64,000 nt of DNA, taken from Bacillus sp. FJAT-45350. GTDB taxonomy: Bacteria > Bacillota > Bacilli > Bacillales > NISU01. Shown one piece after another: positions 1-7,061 of this stretch. Positions within the stretch are counted from its first letter, which is position 1, and the number at the start of each line of letters is the position of its first letter. The translations under genes and the position numbers were made by a program. The stretch is taken from contig NZ_NISU01000001.1 in the NCBI RefSeq assembly GCF_002335805.1, positions 318,079 through 382,078 on the forward strand, read 5' to 3'. The notes under the pieces were generated by a model that did not search any database, was not told where the DNA came from, and saw nothing but the letters and a program-made list of their open reading frames with translations.

Positions 1-589
1 CACTATTTTGAGTAACCTCATACTGCATAGGTGAAAGGTTCTTCTTTAGCTCGGCTTGATCTTTTTTCATTTTCCAGTGCTCTTGTATAAACACATCACG
101 TCCTGAGCCTTTACGATATAGTTTATAACGTAAAGGATTCTTCTTATGAAATCCTTGATGGTATTCTTCTGCCTCATAAAAAGTAGATGCTGGGAGAATT
201 GCTGTAGCAATTGGTTCAGAAAATCGTCCACTTTCCTCAAGCGCTTTTTTTGAAGCTTCTGCTTTTTCTTGTTGTTCTTCCGTATGATAAAAGATTGCTG
301 TACGATAAGAATGTCCCCGATCATGGAATTGACCACCTGGGTCAGTTGGATCAATCTGCTTCCAAAATAAATCAAGTAATTTCTCATAAGAGAAAAGAGA
401 GGGATTAAATGTAATTTGAACCGCTTCATAATGACCAGTCGTTTCTTGGCAAACTTCTTCGTATGTAGGGTTTTCTTTATGCCCACCTGTATATCCAGAG
501 ACTACTTGTTCAATTCCCTTTTCCTCTTCAAAAGGTGTGACCATACACCAAAAACAACCTCCTGCAAATGTAGCTAACTCTTCTGTCAT
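1..589 (-). CDS. msrA: Peptide methionine sulfoxide reductase MsrA, probably an MsrA-MsrB fusion (truncated by window edge)
   Basis: Reduces methionine sulfoxide in proteins, a cytoplasmic repair function. The start ATG (complement of 587-589) gives MTEELATFAGGCFWC, so the MsrA catalytic motif GCFWC is at residues 11-15. A YTGG motif and the HYEAVQITFNP stretch follow as in MsrA. After the MsrA domain the frame continues into KNLSPMQYEVTQN, which matches the beginning of an MsrB domain (family knowledge). The full gene is therefore probably a bifunctional MsrAB that handles both S- and R-sulfoxides. The MsrB catalytic part lies outside the window, so bifunctionality is inferred. No upstream partner is visible; the next gene upstream (ktr-like) is 115 bp away and also on the minus strand. 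Confidence 0.93.
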   Translation of the reverse strand, partial: MTEELATFAGGCFWCMVTPFEEEKGIEQVVSGYTGGHKENPTYEEVCQETTGHYEAVQITFNPSLFSYEKLLDLFWKQIDPTDPGGQFHDRGHSYRTAIFYHTEEQQEKAEASKKALEESGRFSEPIATAILPASTFYEAEEYHQGFHKKNPLRYKLYRKGSGRDVFIQEHWKMKKDQAELKKNLSPMQYEVTQNS

Positions 590-704
590 GTTTACCATCC
601 CTTCTAACTTCAAATGAAATTTACTTTTATTTTAACTGTTTGGTTTAAGAGGTACAAAGATTATGAATTCAATTTTCGAATTTGTAGATTTGTAAAACTA
701 AAAT

Positions 705-1361
705 TTACATTCCTTCCTCTTCAAACCGTTTTAAATCACTTTTATTACCTATAACAATTAAGATGTCGTTCATAAAGATGAGATCTGAAGGAAAGGGGGA
801 AATATTAATTTCCTTTCCACGTTTAATCGCTAATATAGTACAGCCATATTTGGCACGGATATCAAGTTCGAGTAGTGAGCGATTGCAAACTTTATCTGTG
901 GCAATTAATTCAACGATACTATAGTCTTCTGAAAGCTCAATATAATCAATGATTTTCTCAGAGACGAGATGCTGTGCTATTCGAATCCCCATGTCTTGTT
1001 CAGGATGAACAATTCGATCAGCCCCTATTTTTTCAAGTACTCGGTGATGATAGTAATTTTGTGCTTTCACCCACACCTTTTTAACTCCTAACTCCTTTAA
1101 TAGAAGGGTACACAAAATACTTGATTGAATATTATCGCCTATAGCGACAATGACATAGTCAATATTTCGAATCCCTAATGAGATAAGAGCTGACTCATCA
1201 GTACCATTTGCAATCACACTGTGGGTTGAATATTTAGTCGATGTATGAACTTTATCTGGATTATTATCGATAGCCAATACTTCGTGGCCTAATTTGTATA
1301 ATTCTTTACAGACACTACTACCAAATCGACCTAGACCAATAACAGCAAATTGTTTTTTCAT
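705..1361 (-). CDS. KtrA/KtrC-type RCK regulatory subunit of a potassium uptake system
   Basis: Cytosolic gating ring protein for a Ktr/Trk potassium channel. The N-terminal Rossmann RCK_N domain has the nucleotide-binding GLGRFGSSV at about residues 9-17 and an acidic residue after beta-2 (AIDNN). The C-terminal RCK_C domain (about 135-218) is the part that binds cyclic-di-AMP in this family. At 218 residues it has the usual KtrA/C length. A clear paralogue lies at 42217-42888 with the same opening (KKQFAV.GLGRFG.SVCKEL) and the same spacing of motifs. No KtrB/KtrD membrane subunit is adjacent, so the partner must be elsewhere, as for B. subtilis ktrC. Which of the two is KtrA and which KtrC cannot be decided here. 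Confidence 0.92.
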   Translation of the reverse strand: MKKQFAVIGLGRFGSSVCKELYKLGHEVLAIDNNPDKVHTSTKYSTHSVIANGTDESALISLGIRNIDYVIVAIGDNIQSSILCTLLLKELGVKKVWVKAQNYYHHRVLEKIGADRIVHPEQDMGIRIAQHLVSEKIIDYIELSEDYSIVELIATDKVCNRSLLELDIRAKYGCTILAIKRGKEINISPFPSDLIFMNDILIVIGNKSDLKRFEEEGM

Positions 1362-1587
1362 CGTAAGACTTCCCCTTAATTTTATAGATCTAGAATAATC
1401 GAATAGAAATATTCATATTAATAGTATGTCAAAGGAAAAAGTTTTTATCAGAATTGGTGTAGCTATTAGATTTTACTCAAAAGTAGTAATAATGTAGTAT
1501 ATGAGTAAATGGATGTGTGTTGTCACAACTAGAATCGTTTTGCAGAAAAGCCGTCACCGGGATTTTGCTTGGAAGGGAGGGTGAAGT

Positions 1588-1764
1588 ATGTACGATTTTT
1601 TGAATGAAGATGATAAAAAAAATATTGCCGAACTCCAGAAAAAAATAAACAGTGCCAAATCAGATCAAGAGTCCAAAAAGTACTTTACAGAAATGGCCCT
1701 TATTACTGAGAAAGCAAGGGTACGAGCATTGAAAAAAAGTAATGTACAAAAACAAAGTACGTAA
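1588..1764 (+). CDS. Small hypothetical protein (58 aa)
   Basis: A 58-residue charged protein (starts MYDFLNEDDKKNIAELQKK) preceded by an excellent ribosome binding site (GAAGGGAGGGTGAAGT, 1571-1587) and followed 10 bp after its stop by a strong intrinsic terminator. That makes a self-contained transcription unit. It is rich in Lys, Glu and Gln with a predicted helical character and has no membrane segment or cysteine. I do not recognise a family. Translation is supported by the RBS and terminator rather than by homology. Confidence 0.7.
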   Translation: MYDFLNEDDKKNIAELQKKINSAKSDQESKKYFTEMALITEKARVRALKKSNVQKQST

Positions 1765-1773
1765 GGTGGGTCG

Positions 1774-1818
1774 CGAGGGGACAATCGTTCATAACGGTTG
1801 TCCCCTCGTGTTTTTTGT
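1774..1818 (+). terminator. Intrinsic terminator of the 58-aa gene
   Basis: CGAGGGGACAA (1774-1784) pairs perfectly with TTGTCCCCTCG (1798-1808) and is followed by GTGTTTTTTG. Confidence 0.9.
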
Positions 1819-1822
1819 CTAA

Positions 1823-2051
1823 ATGAAAACCCTGGCTAGGCTTGGTTCAGTGGTAGAAGCTGATGACGAGAAACCAACTGTTGTTTTAGTAGAGGATGAT
1901 AATATCTTAGCGTTGCTACTTAATGAACAACTCCGTTCACATGGCTTCAATGTACATCATGTTCGAGATGGTGATTATGCAATACAGGTTACAAAATGGA
2001 GAAGTGTTGTTTCCAGATGAAGATGCTAATGAAGGATTTGGAAGTGAATAA
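1823..2051 (+). pseudogene. Response-regulator receiver domain remnant
   Basis: The translated stretch KPTVVLVEDDNILALLLNEQ matches the start of a CheY-like receiver domain, with the acidic pair ED-D and the alpha-1 helix. It continues into LRSHGFNVHHVRDGDYAIQ and then loses the fold. The phosphoacceptor Asp region (beta-3) and the Thr/Lys sites are absent, and the frame ends at 2020. A second frame after the break reads LQNGEVLFPDEDANEGFGSE and stops at 2051, suggesting an internal deletion plus a frameshift. There is no ribosome binding site worth the name, and the fragment starts just behind the terminator at 1774-1818. Best read as a decayed response regulator; a functional small protein is unlikely. 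Confidence 0.65.
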
Positions 2052-2119
2052 GTGGGTGTGAATTCAGAACATGAATGAGAACACTTAGACTACCTGGGGT
2101 CTCAAAAGTTTCTGAAATT

Positions 2120-2170
2120 AAGGGTGTGCCTCAAAAGGTAAAAACAACCTTTTGGGGTACACCCTTTAAA
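2120..2170. terminator. Long bidirectional hairpin terminator
   Basis: AAGGGTGTGCCTCAAAAGGT (2120-2139) pairs almost perfectly with 2147-2166. It has T-rich flanks on both sides and lies just downstream of the minus-strand DUF1906 gene. Confidence 0.8.
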
Positions 2171-2216
2171 ATAAGTAGTATCTTAAATTCAATTTGTATA
2201 ATAGTCCGAATTCACT

Positions 2217-2870
2217 TTACCATAGAACATCATACATCTGTTGGGTAATTAAATTTGTGTCAATTGGACATTGTTCAGCATCTCTTCCATATTGCCAGCC
2301 CCACACATTTGCTTCACATTGCACAGATGCTGGTGCAAAGCGTCTTGGTCTATTCTGCTTAGAGGTTGTGCCTGGTTCTGGTTCCGCACTCCAGAGAATA
2401 GATTGTATTCTAACTTGTTCATTGTTTTCAACGGCTTCACAAAAGGCACTGCTAAAATTTCCTTGTACAGGGTCATGATAGAAACCTGGTAAATACCCAC
2501 TCGGATAAAATGCATCGACCCAGCCACGAATCCATCCCTCATCTACATTAAAAAAGTGTTCGACATTAGCAAAAATAACTGAGCCAGTTGGTATCCCTAA
2601 GCGTCTTGCTTGAAAGACTGAATTGTTAGCAGTGATTTTTCCTTGTCGATAGCCAACAGCTTCACGAAATACATTATAAATCGGGAGAATCCTAATTCCA
2701 TTCCCTCTTAAACGAGCAACCTCATCACTTGTAATACCGTCGCTGACATTAGGAACTGTTGTTAAGTATCTCCCCCAATATTCAGGCTTTCCGAAATTTT
2801 CAATTACACAATTATATAGGTCTTCACTAACAGCAGCAGCTGAGTCGACACCCCAAAGTGTTCTAGGCAT
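2217..2870 (-). CDS. DUF1906 / Rv2525c-like glycoside-hydrolase-like protein
   Basis: About 217 residues beginning MPRTLWGVDSAA. This start is chosen because GGAGTG stands 7-8 nt upstream of ATG 2870; the frame stays open further upstream but has no RBS there. The opening GVDSA, the central GIRILPIYN, the FANVEHFF segment and the C-terminal VWGWQYG pattern resemble the DUF1906 (Rv2525c-like) TIM-barrel family. Relatives are often found in Gram-positive bacteria and are thought to act on cell-wall or extracellular glycans (family knowledge). The protein has no signal peptide, so if it acts outside the cell it would need a non-classical route or release from the mother cell. Flanked by terminators, so monocistronic. 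Substrate unknown. Confidence 0.8.
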   Translation of the reverse strand: MPRTLWGVDSAAAVSEDLYNCVIENFGKPEYWGRYLTTVPNVSDGITSDEVARLRGNGIRILPIYNVFREAVGYRQGKITANNSVFQARRLGIPTGSVIFANVEHFFNVDEGWIRGWVDAFYPSGYLPGFYHDPVQGNFSSAFCEAVENNEQVRIQSILWSAEPEPGTTSKQNRPRRFAPASVQCEANVWGWQYGRDAEQCPIDTNLITQQMYDVLW

Positions 2871-2889
2871 ACAATTCACTCCATATCTA

Positions 2890-2926
2890 TAGAAAATAAA
2901 GAAGCCTGTGCTATCCACAGACTTCT
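2890..2926 (-). terminator. Possible minus-strand terminator
   Basis: AGAAGCCTGTG (2900-2910) pairs with CACAGACTTCT (2916-2926) with one mismatch. On the minus strand it is followed by TTTATTTTC. No minus-strand gene lies directly upstream, so its client is unclear. Confidence 0.45.
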
Positions 2927-3082
2927 ACCTACGATTACTATATGCAAATGCCTTAATATATGACCCAATCAACTTGGAGCATCGATGGGTTTTTAAGAGG
3001 AATTGGTTTAAGCCAGACTGGATACCAACTATTAATCATTGTTGCATTGGAATGTTAAAGAAGGAAGCTTTGAGAGAAAAAC
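2927..3082. other. Gene-free stretch beside the repeat
   Basis: With the adjacent repeat this makes a 398-bp gap between 2871 and 3268. One frame on the plus strand is open (2908-3108) and includes INLEHRWVFKRNWFKPDW, but it has no RBS and no recognisable family and runs into the repeat. It may be a decayed coding remnant. Nothing else is seen. Confidence 0.5.
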
Positions 3083-3257
3083 GAAGAGGTTGGGACACAA
3101 GTCTCTAATAGAGGATGCAATGGCTCGTTCGCTACGCGCCTTGAAAGGAGAAACCCACTCCTTTCAATCCTTTATAATGATGTAGCGACTCCGATCATTG
3201 CTTCGAGGCTGTGACAAAAGGTCAAAAACGGACCATTTTTGTCACAGTCTCTTCGAG
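3083..3257 (-). repeat. Structured intergenic repeat, copy R1 (type 2)
   Basis: About 175 bp, roughly 80% identical by eye to the inverted copy at 32457-32630. Nested arms: GCAATG 3117-3122 with CATTGC 3196-3201; GCTAC 3131-3135 with GTAGC 3182-3186; inner hairpin TTGAAAGGAG 3141-3150 with CTCCTTTCAA 3159-3168. A separate hairpin at 3205-3251 (GAGGCTGTGACAAAAGGTC against its partner) lies just downstream of the stop of the minus-strand gene ending at 3269 and probably terminates it. The unpaired segments between the stems are gctcgttc and gactccgat. Confidence 0.8.
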
Positions 3258-3268
3258 TTAGTTTTATT

Positions 3269-3700
3269 TTAGGTACTTTTGGTTTCCCTCTCTTCAGAGT
3301 ATTCTTGAAGAAGGTTTTCAATTATTTCATGGTGAACGGAAGCCCATGCTTGTTCACGGTAGTGAACAAGTATCGAAGCAATTGTGATGGAAGTGTATAT
3401 AAGTAGAGCCAAAATAATTATATGAAGATTTTTTTCTGCAAAACCTTGAATTTGTTTCGAAAAAATAAGACCAAGCCAAGGAATTGTTGATACTAATATC
3501 GGAATCGTACCTGCACCGTTTTTTTCTTTAATAAAACGATATCGTATTAATCGTAGTTCGTCTTCTGACAGTGTATTGTAGAAATCCTTAATATTATCAA
3601 TTTCGTGCATCATTTTTAATTTAGCGATAGGTTCTTTTTTATGCACGGCTCTTCGTATTTTTAAGTAAATCCTATGTACATCACCACGTAAAGTAAACAT
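3269..3700 (-). CDS. Hypothetical membrane protein (143 aa)
   Basis: ATG 3700 is preceded by AAGGAGGAGAGATAAT, a strong RBS. The first 65 residues are basic and helical (MFTLRGDVHRIYLKIRRAV). Two hydrophobic segments follow at about 66-82 (GTIPILVSTIPWLGLIF) and 92-110 (HIIILALLIYTSITIASIL), then a charged C-terminal tail. It is therefore probably an inner-membrane protein with both ends cytoplasmic. I recognise no family. It is transcribed away from the plus-strand YtxH-like gene, and the 145-bp gap between them can hold promoters in both directions. Its terminator appears to be supplied by repeat R1. Confidence 0.7.
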   Translation of the reverse strand: MFTLRGDVHRIYLKIRRAVHKKEPIAKLKMMHEIDNIKDFYNTLSEDELRLIRYRFIKEKNGAGTIPILVSTIPWLGLIFSKQIQGFAEKNLHIIILALLIYTSITIASILVHYREQAWASVHHEIIENLLQEYSEERETKST

Positions 3701-3845
3701 ATTATCTCTCCTCCTTATCTTTACCTTTTACCAATAAGGTGATATTAAACAAAAAAGATTCAAGAAAAGCTAAGTTTAATATTTAGTCTGTAGGGTAAAA
3801 AACAAACAAGCGAAAGGATATATTATTAGATAGGAGTGATTGATA

Positions 3846-4301
3846 ATGGATAATCAAAAGGAATTAATGGTCGGAGCAGTTGTAGGTGGTGTCGTTGGAG
3901 CAGCTACAGCATTATTAACGACTCCAAAATCTGGACAAGAGTTAAGAGCAGATATCAGTAACAGAGTGGAAGAAGGGATGAATAAAACAGAAGAGTTAAC
4001 AGTTTTTCTAAAAGAAAAAATAACTGAGTTATCAGCATTAGTTAGTAAAAGCTCAGGAGAAATATCAGAGACAGCCCTAGAACAAATTGAAAATGTTTTA
4101 GCAGAAGCCAAGGAAGCACTTGAAGTTATTCAAAACAGGGAAGATGTCAAAGTAGAGGATTTTAGGGATGTTATTAAAGAAATCATGGAAGAAGAAATGA
4201 AAGCAGGTAAGGAAATAAATAATATTGTAAGAGAAGAAATGAAAAGCTTTCAAGAAAGGCTAAACGAAGATATAGTTGAGTTAAAAGAGAAAATTAAATA
4301 G
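3846..4301 (+). CDS. YtxH-domain general-stress-type protein
   Basis: Starts at ATG 3846 (RBS AGGAGTG 9 nt upstream; the in-frame TTG at 3840 is too close to it). The N-terminus after MDNQKELM is a glycine-rich hydrophobic segment, VGAVVGGVVGAATALLTTPK (residues about 9-28), followed by SGQELR, the classic YtxH signature. The remaining 110 residues are charged, amphipathic helix with coiled-coil character. YtxH proteins are small membrane-anchored proteins, often sigma-B dependent in Bacillus (family knowledge). It lies 15 bp upstream of the HesB-like gene on the same strand, so co-transcription is likely; a shared function is not implied. Confidence 0.85.
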   Translation: MDNQKELMVGAVVGGVVGAATALLTTPKSGQELRADISNRVEEGMNKTEELTVFLKEKITELSALVSKSSGEISETALEQIENVLAEAKEALEVIQNREDVKVEDFRDVIKEIMEEEMKAGKEINNIVREEMKSFQERLNEDIVELKEKIK

Positions 4302-4316
4302 TAAAGAGGTGATCGA

Positions 4317-4598
4317 TTGGAAATTAGTACTGATGCAAGTAAATTTCTTAAACAACTTTTAGTAAAAAGAAAGAAAAGCGGTATTCGAATTGGTTATAAT
4401 GAAAAAAGTAAATGAGGAGTTTCAAAATTTAAGTTAACTCTGGATGAGTATAACGAAGGTGATTTTCAACAAGTGGTGAAAGATATTACAGTTTTTTACC
4501 GAAAAGATGTCATTCCTCATCTGCCACGTTTGTATATTAAAAATGAAAACGGTAGACTGTCCTTAGTAGATAAATCAAATCAACAAAAACCACTCTAA
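4317..4598 (+). CDS. HesB/IscA-like protein with in-frame TGA: candidate selenoprotein
   Basis: TTG 4317 (RBS GAGGTG, 5-nt gap) opens MEISTDASKFLKQLLVKRK, then SGIRIGYNEKSK, TGA at 4413-4415 (codon 33), GVSKFKLTLDEYNEGDFQQ and on to TAA at 4596. The 60 codons after the TGA are in the same frame and keep coding character. The layout (SGIRIG, then a GCSG-like site, then a beta-rich FKLTLDE, then a GD turn) is that of the HesB/A-type Fe-S carrier fold, and the TGA sits where the first conserved Cys belongs. From memory, a TIGRFAM family of HesB-like (seleno)proteins has Sec at exactly that position. The C-terminal CxC of IscA is absent. The alternative is a gene killed by a Cys or Trp to stop mutation. 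A hairpin suited to a bacterial SECIS lies just downstream (separate entry). Confidence 0.6.
4413..4454 (+). promoter_or_regulatory. Candidate bacterial SECIS element
   Basis: Beginning at the UGA, the RNA can fold GUUAACUC (4433-4440) against GAGU (4446-4449) plus UAAC (4451-4454), with one bulged A at 4450 and a UGGAU loop (4441-4445). The apical loop starts 25 nt after the UGA. This fits the general bacterial SECIS rule of an apical loop containing G at roughly 16-37 nt. The SelB binding itself is inferred. Confidence 0.45.
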
Positions 4599-4622
4599 TT
4601 GAGTGGTTTTGTTGGTTTTTTA
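4586..4622 (+). terminator. Intrinsic terminator after the HesB-like gene
   Basis: AAAACCACTC (4586-4595) pairs with GAGTGGTTTT (4601-4610), then GTTGGTTTTTT. The arm overlaps the last codons of the HesB-like frame. It can also serve the minus-strand small gene ending at 4627. Confidence 0.85.
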
Positions 4623-4626
4623 GACT

Positions 4627-4755
4627 TTATTCTTCTTTCTTGCCTTCGAAATTGTCACCAAATCGAGAAATCGTGACCCTTTCTCTACCATTGCTTGGTT
4701 GAGCGGCATCTTTACTTTTTATCATATTGCGTTTTGATTTAGAACGTTTACTCAT
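4627..4755 (-). CDS. Small basic hypothetical protein (42 aa)
   Basis: ATG 4755 is preceded by AAGGAGAGATACTCT and encodes MSKRSKSKRNMIKSKDAAQP followed by SNGRERVTISRFGDNFEGKKEE. It is hydrophilic, with a strongly basic first half and an acidic end. Size and composition resemble the many small Bacillus spore or stress proteins, but I cannot name the family. The neighbouring genes are on the opposite strand, so it has its own promoter in the 141-bp gap before 4897. Confidence 0.65.
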   Translation of the reverse strand: MSKRSKSKRNMIKSKDAAQPSNGRERVTISRFGDNFEGKKEE

Positions 4756-4896
4756 AGAGTATCTCTCCTTAGTGAATCAATTTTCATTTATATTGTTAAC
4801 CTTCATTAGGAAATAGATGTAGTCAAGTTGTGGAAATGGAGTTTCATTTTTAACTGTGTTAGGATCATATTACATTTATTAAAGGAGCAGATAATT

Positions 4897-6033
4897 ATGA
4901 AGTTAATATCAATAGAACCAACACCGAGTCCAAATTCAATGAAAATAAATTTAAGTGAAAGTCTGCCATCCGGTGAGAGTAAAAATTTTAAAAAAGAACA
5001 GAAAGCAGAAGCACCAGCACAGTTAAAAAAGTTACTTGATATCGATGGTGTAACAGGTGTTTTCCATGTTGCTAATTTTATCGCAGTGGAAAGACATCCG
5101 AAAAAAGATTGGCAAGAAATTCTGCAACATGTCCGTCAAGTTTTTGGAGAGGAATCATTTGAAAATGGTAAAAATGCTAGTGAACAACCAGATGATTCTT
5201 TTGGTGAAGCAAAGGTACTTCTACAGGTATTTAGAGGAATTCCAATGCAAATTAAGGTTGAAACTGGTGGAGAAGAAACTCGTTTTGGTTTGGCAGAACG
5301 ATTTACAATGGCAGCAATGAAGGCAGAGTCTGCATCAGATAATTTAGTGATGGAAAGACAATGGAAAGAATATGGTGTCCGATATGGTGATATAGAAGAA
5401 ATAGGAAAAGAAGTGGAAGAAGAATTGGAAGCTGCTTATGACCAAAGCCGCTTGGATAGATTGGTAAATGAAGCTTTTAATAAGAATGCTGGTGAACAGG
5501 AACAAGTAAAGACAATTTCATCTCAAGAGGTGAAAGAAGCTCTACAGAATTCTGATTGGAAAGTACGTTTTGCTGCACTAGAAAAATTAAACCCTAAAGA
5601 AGAAGATATAGAATTATTGGGCTCTGTATTAAAGGATGATAAGGCGTCTATCCGTAGACTTGCAACAGTATACCTTGGAATGATTGAAATAGAGGACGTT
5701 CTTCCGTATATTTATCAAGCATTAAAAGATTCATCAGTTACTGTTAGACGTACAGCGGGCGACTGTTTATCTGATCTTGGTTTTTCAAAAGCAATACCAG
5801 CTATGATTGAAGCATTAAACGATAAAAATAAGCTTGTACGTTGGAGAGCAGCGATGTTCTTATATGAACTAGGGGATGAGACTGCAATCGAAGCGTTAAG
5901 AGCTGCTGAAGATGACCCAGAGTTTGAAGTAAGCTTACAAGTGAGAATGGCTTTAAAACGAATTGAGAGTGGTGAAGAAGCAGCTGGTTCTGTCTGGCAG
6001 CAAATGACTAATGCTCGTAAGAATGAATCTTAG
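4897..6033 (+). CDS. Nfu N-terminal-domain / HEAT-repeat protein (CvfC-like)
   Basis: Start ATG 4897 (AAAGGAGCAGATAATT upstream); 378 residues. Residues 1-85 (MKLISIEPTPSPNSMKINL) form an Nfu_N domain, the scaffold-type domain of Nfu Fe-S proteins; no CxxC Nfu domain follows. The middle portion (about 95-200) resembles the conserved virulence factor C region. The C-terminal 150 residues carry three HEAT-like repeats (VRFAALEKL, IRRLATVYLG, VRRTAGDCLSDLG, VRWRAAMFLYELG). CvfC homologues affect virulence and metabolism in Staphylococcus by an unknown mechanism (family knowledge). It lies near a HesB-like gene, which would fit an Fe-S assembly or repair role, but that is inference. Confidence 0.82.
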   Translation: MKLISIEPTPSPNSMKINLSESLPSGESKNFKKEQKAEAPAQLKKLLDIDGVTGVFHVANFIAVERHPKKDWQEILQHVRQVFGEESFENGKNASEQPDDSFGEAKVLLQVFRGIPMQIKVETGGEETRFGLAERFTMAAMKAESASDNLVMERQWKEYGVRYGDIEEIGKEVEEELEAAYDQSRLDRLVNEAFNKNAGEQEQVKTISSQEVKEALQNSDWKVRFAALEKLNPKEEDIELLGSVLKDDKASIRRLATVYLGMIEIEDVLPYIYQALKDSSVTVRRTAGDCLSDLGFSKAIPAMIEALNDKNKLVRWRAAMFLYELGDETAIEALRAAEDDPEFEVSLQVRMALKRIESGEEAAGSVWQQMTNARKNES

Positions 6034-6052
6034 CTAGTAAGGAGAGTTTTCA

Positions 6053-6340
6053 TTGATCGATATAAATTTCGAAAAATATTCAGAAACAGTATTGGAAGAT
6101 TTTAAATTAACGGATATGTATATGATTCAAAATTGGATTCATTGTACAGTTACCTTTACAACCACTAATATGCCTGAGGATATTATCGATCCGCAGGCAC
6201 TTATCATTATGAATAGTGATAAGGAGATTCTGCAAATTGTTTTACATGAAGAAGGTTGTGACTCGCCTAATTATCAGTTTACTGAGAAGGAAAAGGAACA
6301 GATAATGAACTGGTTTAGGACTGAAAAAGTAGAATTATAA
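6053..6340 (+). CDS. Hypothetical protein (95 aa)
   Basis: TTG 6053 follows AAGGAGAGTTTTCA and lies 19 bp after the Nfu_N/HEAT gene, so the two probably form an operon. The protein (MIDINFEKYSETVLEDFKL) is soluble and acidic, alternates strand-like and helical segments, and has two cysteines (HC and GC). No known domain is recognised. The tight coupling to the upstream gene is the only functional hint. Confidence 0.7.
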   Translation: MIDINFEKYSETVLEDFKLTDMYMIQNWIHCTVTFTTTNMPEDIIDPQALIIMNSDKEILQIVLHEEGCDSPNYQFTEKEKEQIMNWFRTEKVEL

Positions 6341-6386
6341 TAAAAAAGAGCACTGAAAAAGTCCAAGGTAGAGTATTCAAGTAGAA

Positions 6387-6515
6387 GTAACGGCTTCACA
6401 CGTTGCAAGCCAGCTATGAGTAAACCCATCCATAGCAGGATTATTTAAAAGAGGCAACGGTTTCGTACATTACTAAAACGCGACTGAAAAAGTGAAGTAC
6501 ATACTTTTTCAGTCG
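6387..6515 (+). repeat. Structured intergenic repeat, copy R2 (type 3)
   Basis: Same architecture as the other copies with different stem sequences: GTAACG 6387-6392 with CATTAC 6468-6473 (one mismatch); unpaired gcttcaca and gtttcgta (8 nt each); CGTTGC 6401-6406 with GCAACG 6454-6459; apical hairpin GCTATG with CATAGC. It is followed by a perfect 13-bp hairpin (6481-6493 with 6503-6515), probably a terminator for the gene ending at 6340. The rest of the gap 6341-6669 holds the tRNA promoter. Confidence 0.72.
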
Positions 6516-6616
6516 GGTTGTAATAAAGGAGGGTGTGTAGTCTACACATCCTTACAAAAAACGTTCATATTCAACAAAATTTCCTAGGAAATAATCAAGT
6601 ATCATGTTCCTTTCTA

Positions 6617-6645
6617 TTGACTATACACTAGTATTATTGTATATT
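6617..6645 (+). promoter_or_regulatory. SigA-type promoter of tRNA-Val
   Basis: TTGACT (6617-6622), 17-nt spacer, TATATT (6640-6645); transcription would start about 17 nt before the tRNA. Confidence 0.8.
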
Positions 6646-6669
6646 TATCTTGTCATAATGTTGAATTTA

Positions 6670-6744
6670 GGACTGTTAGCTCAGTGGGAGAGCACTTGCT
6701 TGACAGGCAAGGGGTCACTGGTTCAATCCCGGTACAGTCCACCA
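6670..6744 (+). tRNA. tRNA-Val (GAC)
   Basis: A complete cloverleaf can be drawn. The acceptor is GGACTGT / ACAGTCC with an encoded CCA end. The D-loop is TAGCTCAGTGGGAGAGC. The anticodon stem is CTTGC/GCAAG around TTGACAG (anticodon GAC, reading GUC/GUU valine codons), and the T arm has GTTCAATCC. It is a solitary tRNA gene with its own promoter and terminator. Confidence 0.95.
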
Positions 6745-6762
6745 TACATATTGTAAATAAGC

Positions 6763-6799
6763 ACCTTCTTGTATAAGAATCAGTACAAGGAGGTATTTT
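6763..6799 (+). terminator. Terminator after tRNA-Val
   Basis: ACCTTCTTGTA (6763-6773) with TACAAGGAGGT (6784-6794), one mismatch, then ATTTTGG. Confidence 0.6.
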
Positions 6800-6838
6800 G
6801 GTATAAAAATGACTGAATAAAAAGTAAGGGTGATATCA

Positions 6839-7060
6839 TTGGACTTATCTGTAAAAAAATATGAGAATATGGAATTTATGATTGAAGAAATTAAAAAGAA
6901 ACTACAAGTTGTTAACTCCGGAGTGATTTTAGCTGAATATTTCACATTAGAAAACTATGAGGATATACATGATATTTATGAAATGGTAAACAGAAAAGCA
7001 TCGGTTAGTGTTAGTGAAATTGAAGCAATTATTTCTGAATTAGGAAAACTTCGTAAGTAG
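6839..7060 (+). CDS. UPF0435/DUF1128 family protein (YfkK-like)
   Basis: A 73-residue soluble protein. The start is placed at TTG 6839 because AAGGGTGAT stands at the right distance; GTG 6830 is inside that RBS. The sequence YENMEFMIEEIKKKLQVVNS, then DIHDIYEMVNRKASVSVSEI, matches my memory of the DUF1128 family (B. subtilis YfkK), a short two-helix protein of unknown role. A 21-bp perfect hairpin directly follows the stop codon. Confidence 0.8.
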   Translation: MDLSVKKYENMEFMIEEIKKKLQVVNSGVILAEYFTLENYEDIHDIYEMVNRKASVSVSEIEAIISELGKLRK

Positions 7061-7061
7061 A

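Noticed and set aside
1500-1587. Possible c-di-GMP or other riboswitch before the 58-aa gene
   Set aside because: GCAGAAAAGCCGTCACC looked suggestive, but the conserved core of a GEMM-type aptamer and the flanking pairings are absent.
2908-3108. An open frame of 66 codons on the plus strand
   Set aside because: No RBS, no family, overlaps a terminator-like hairpin and repeat R1; at best a decayed fragment.
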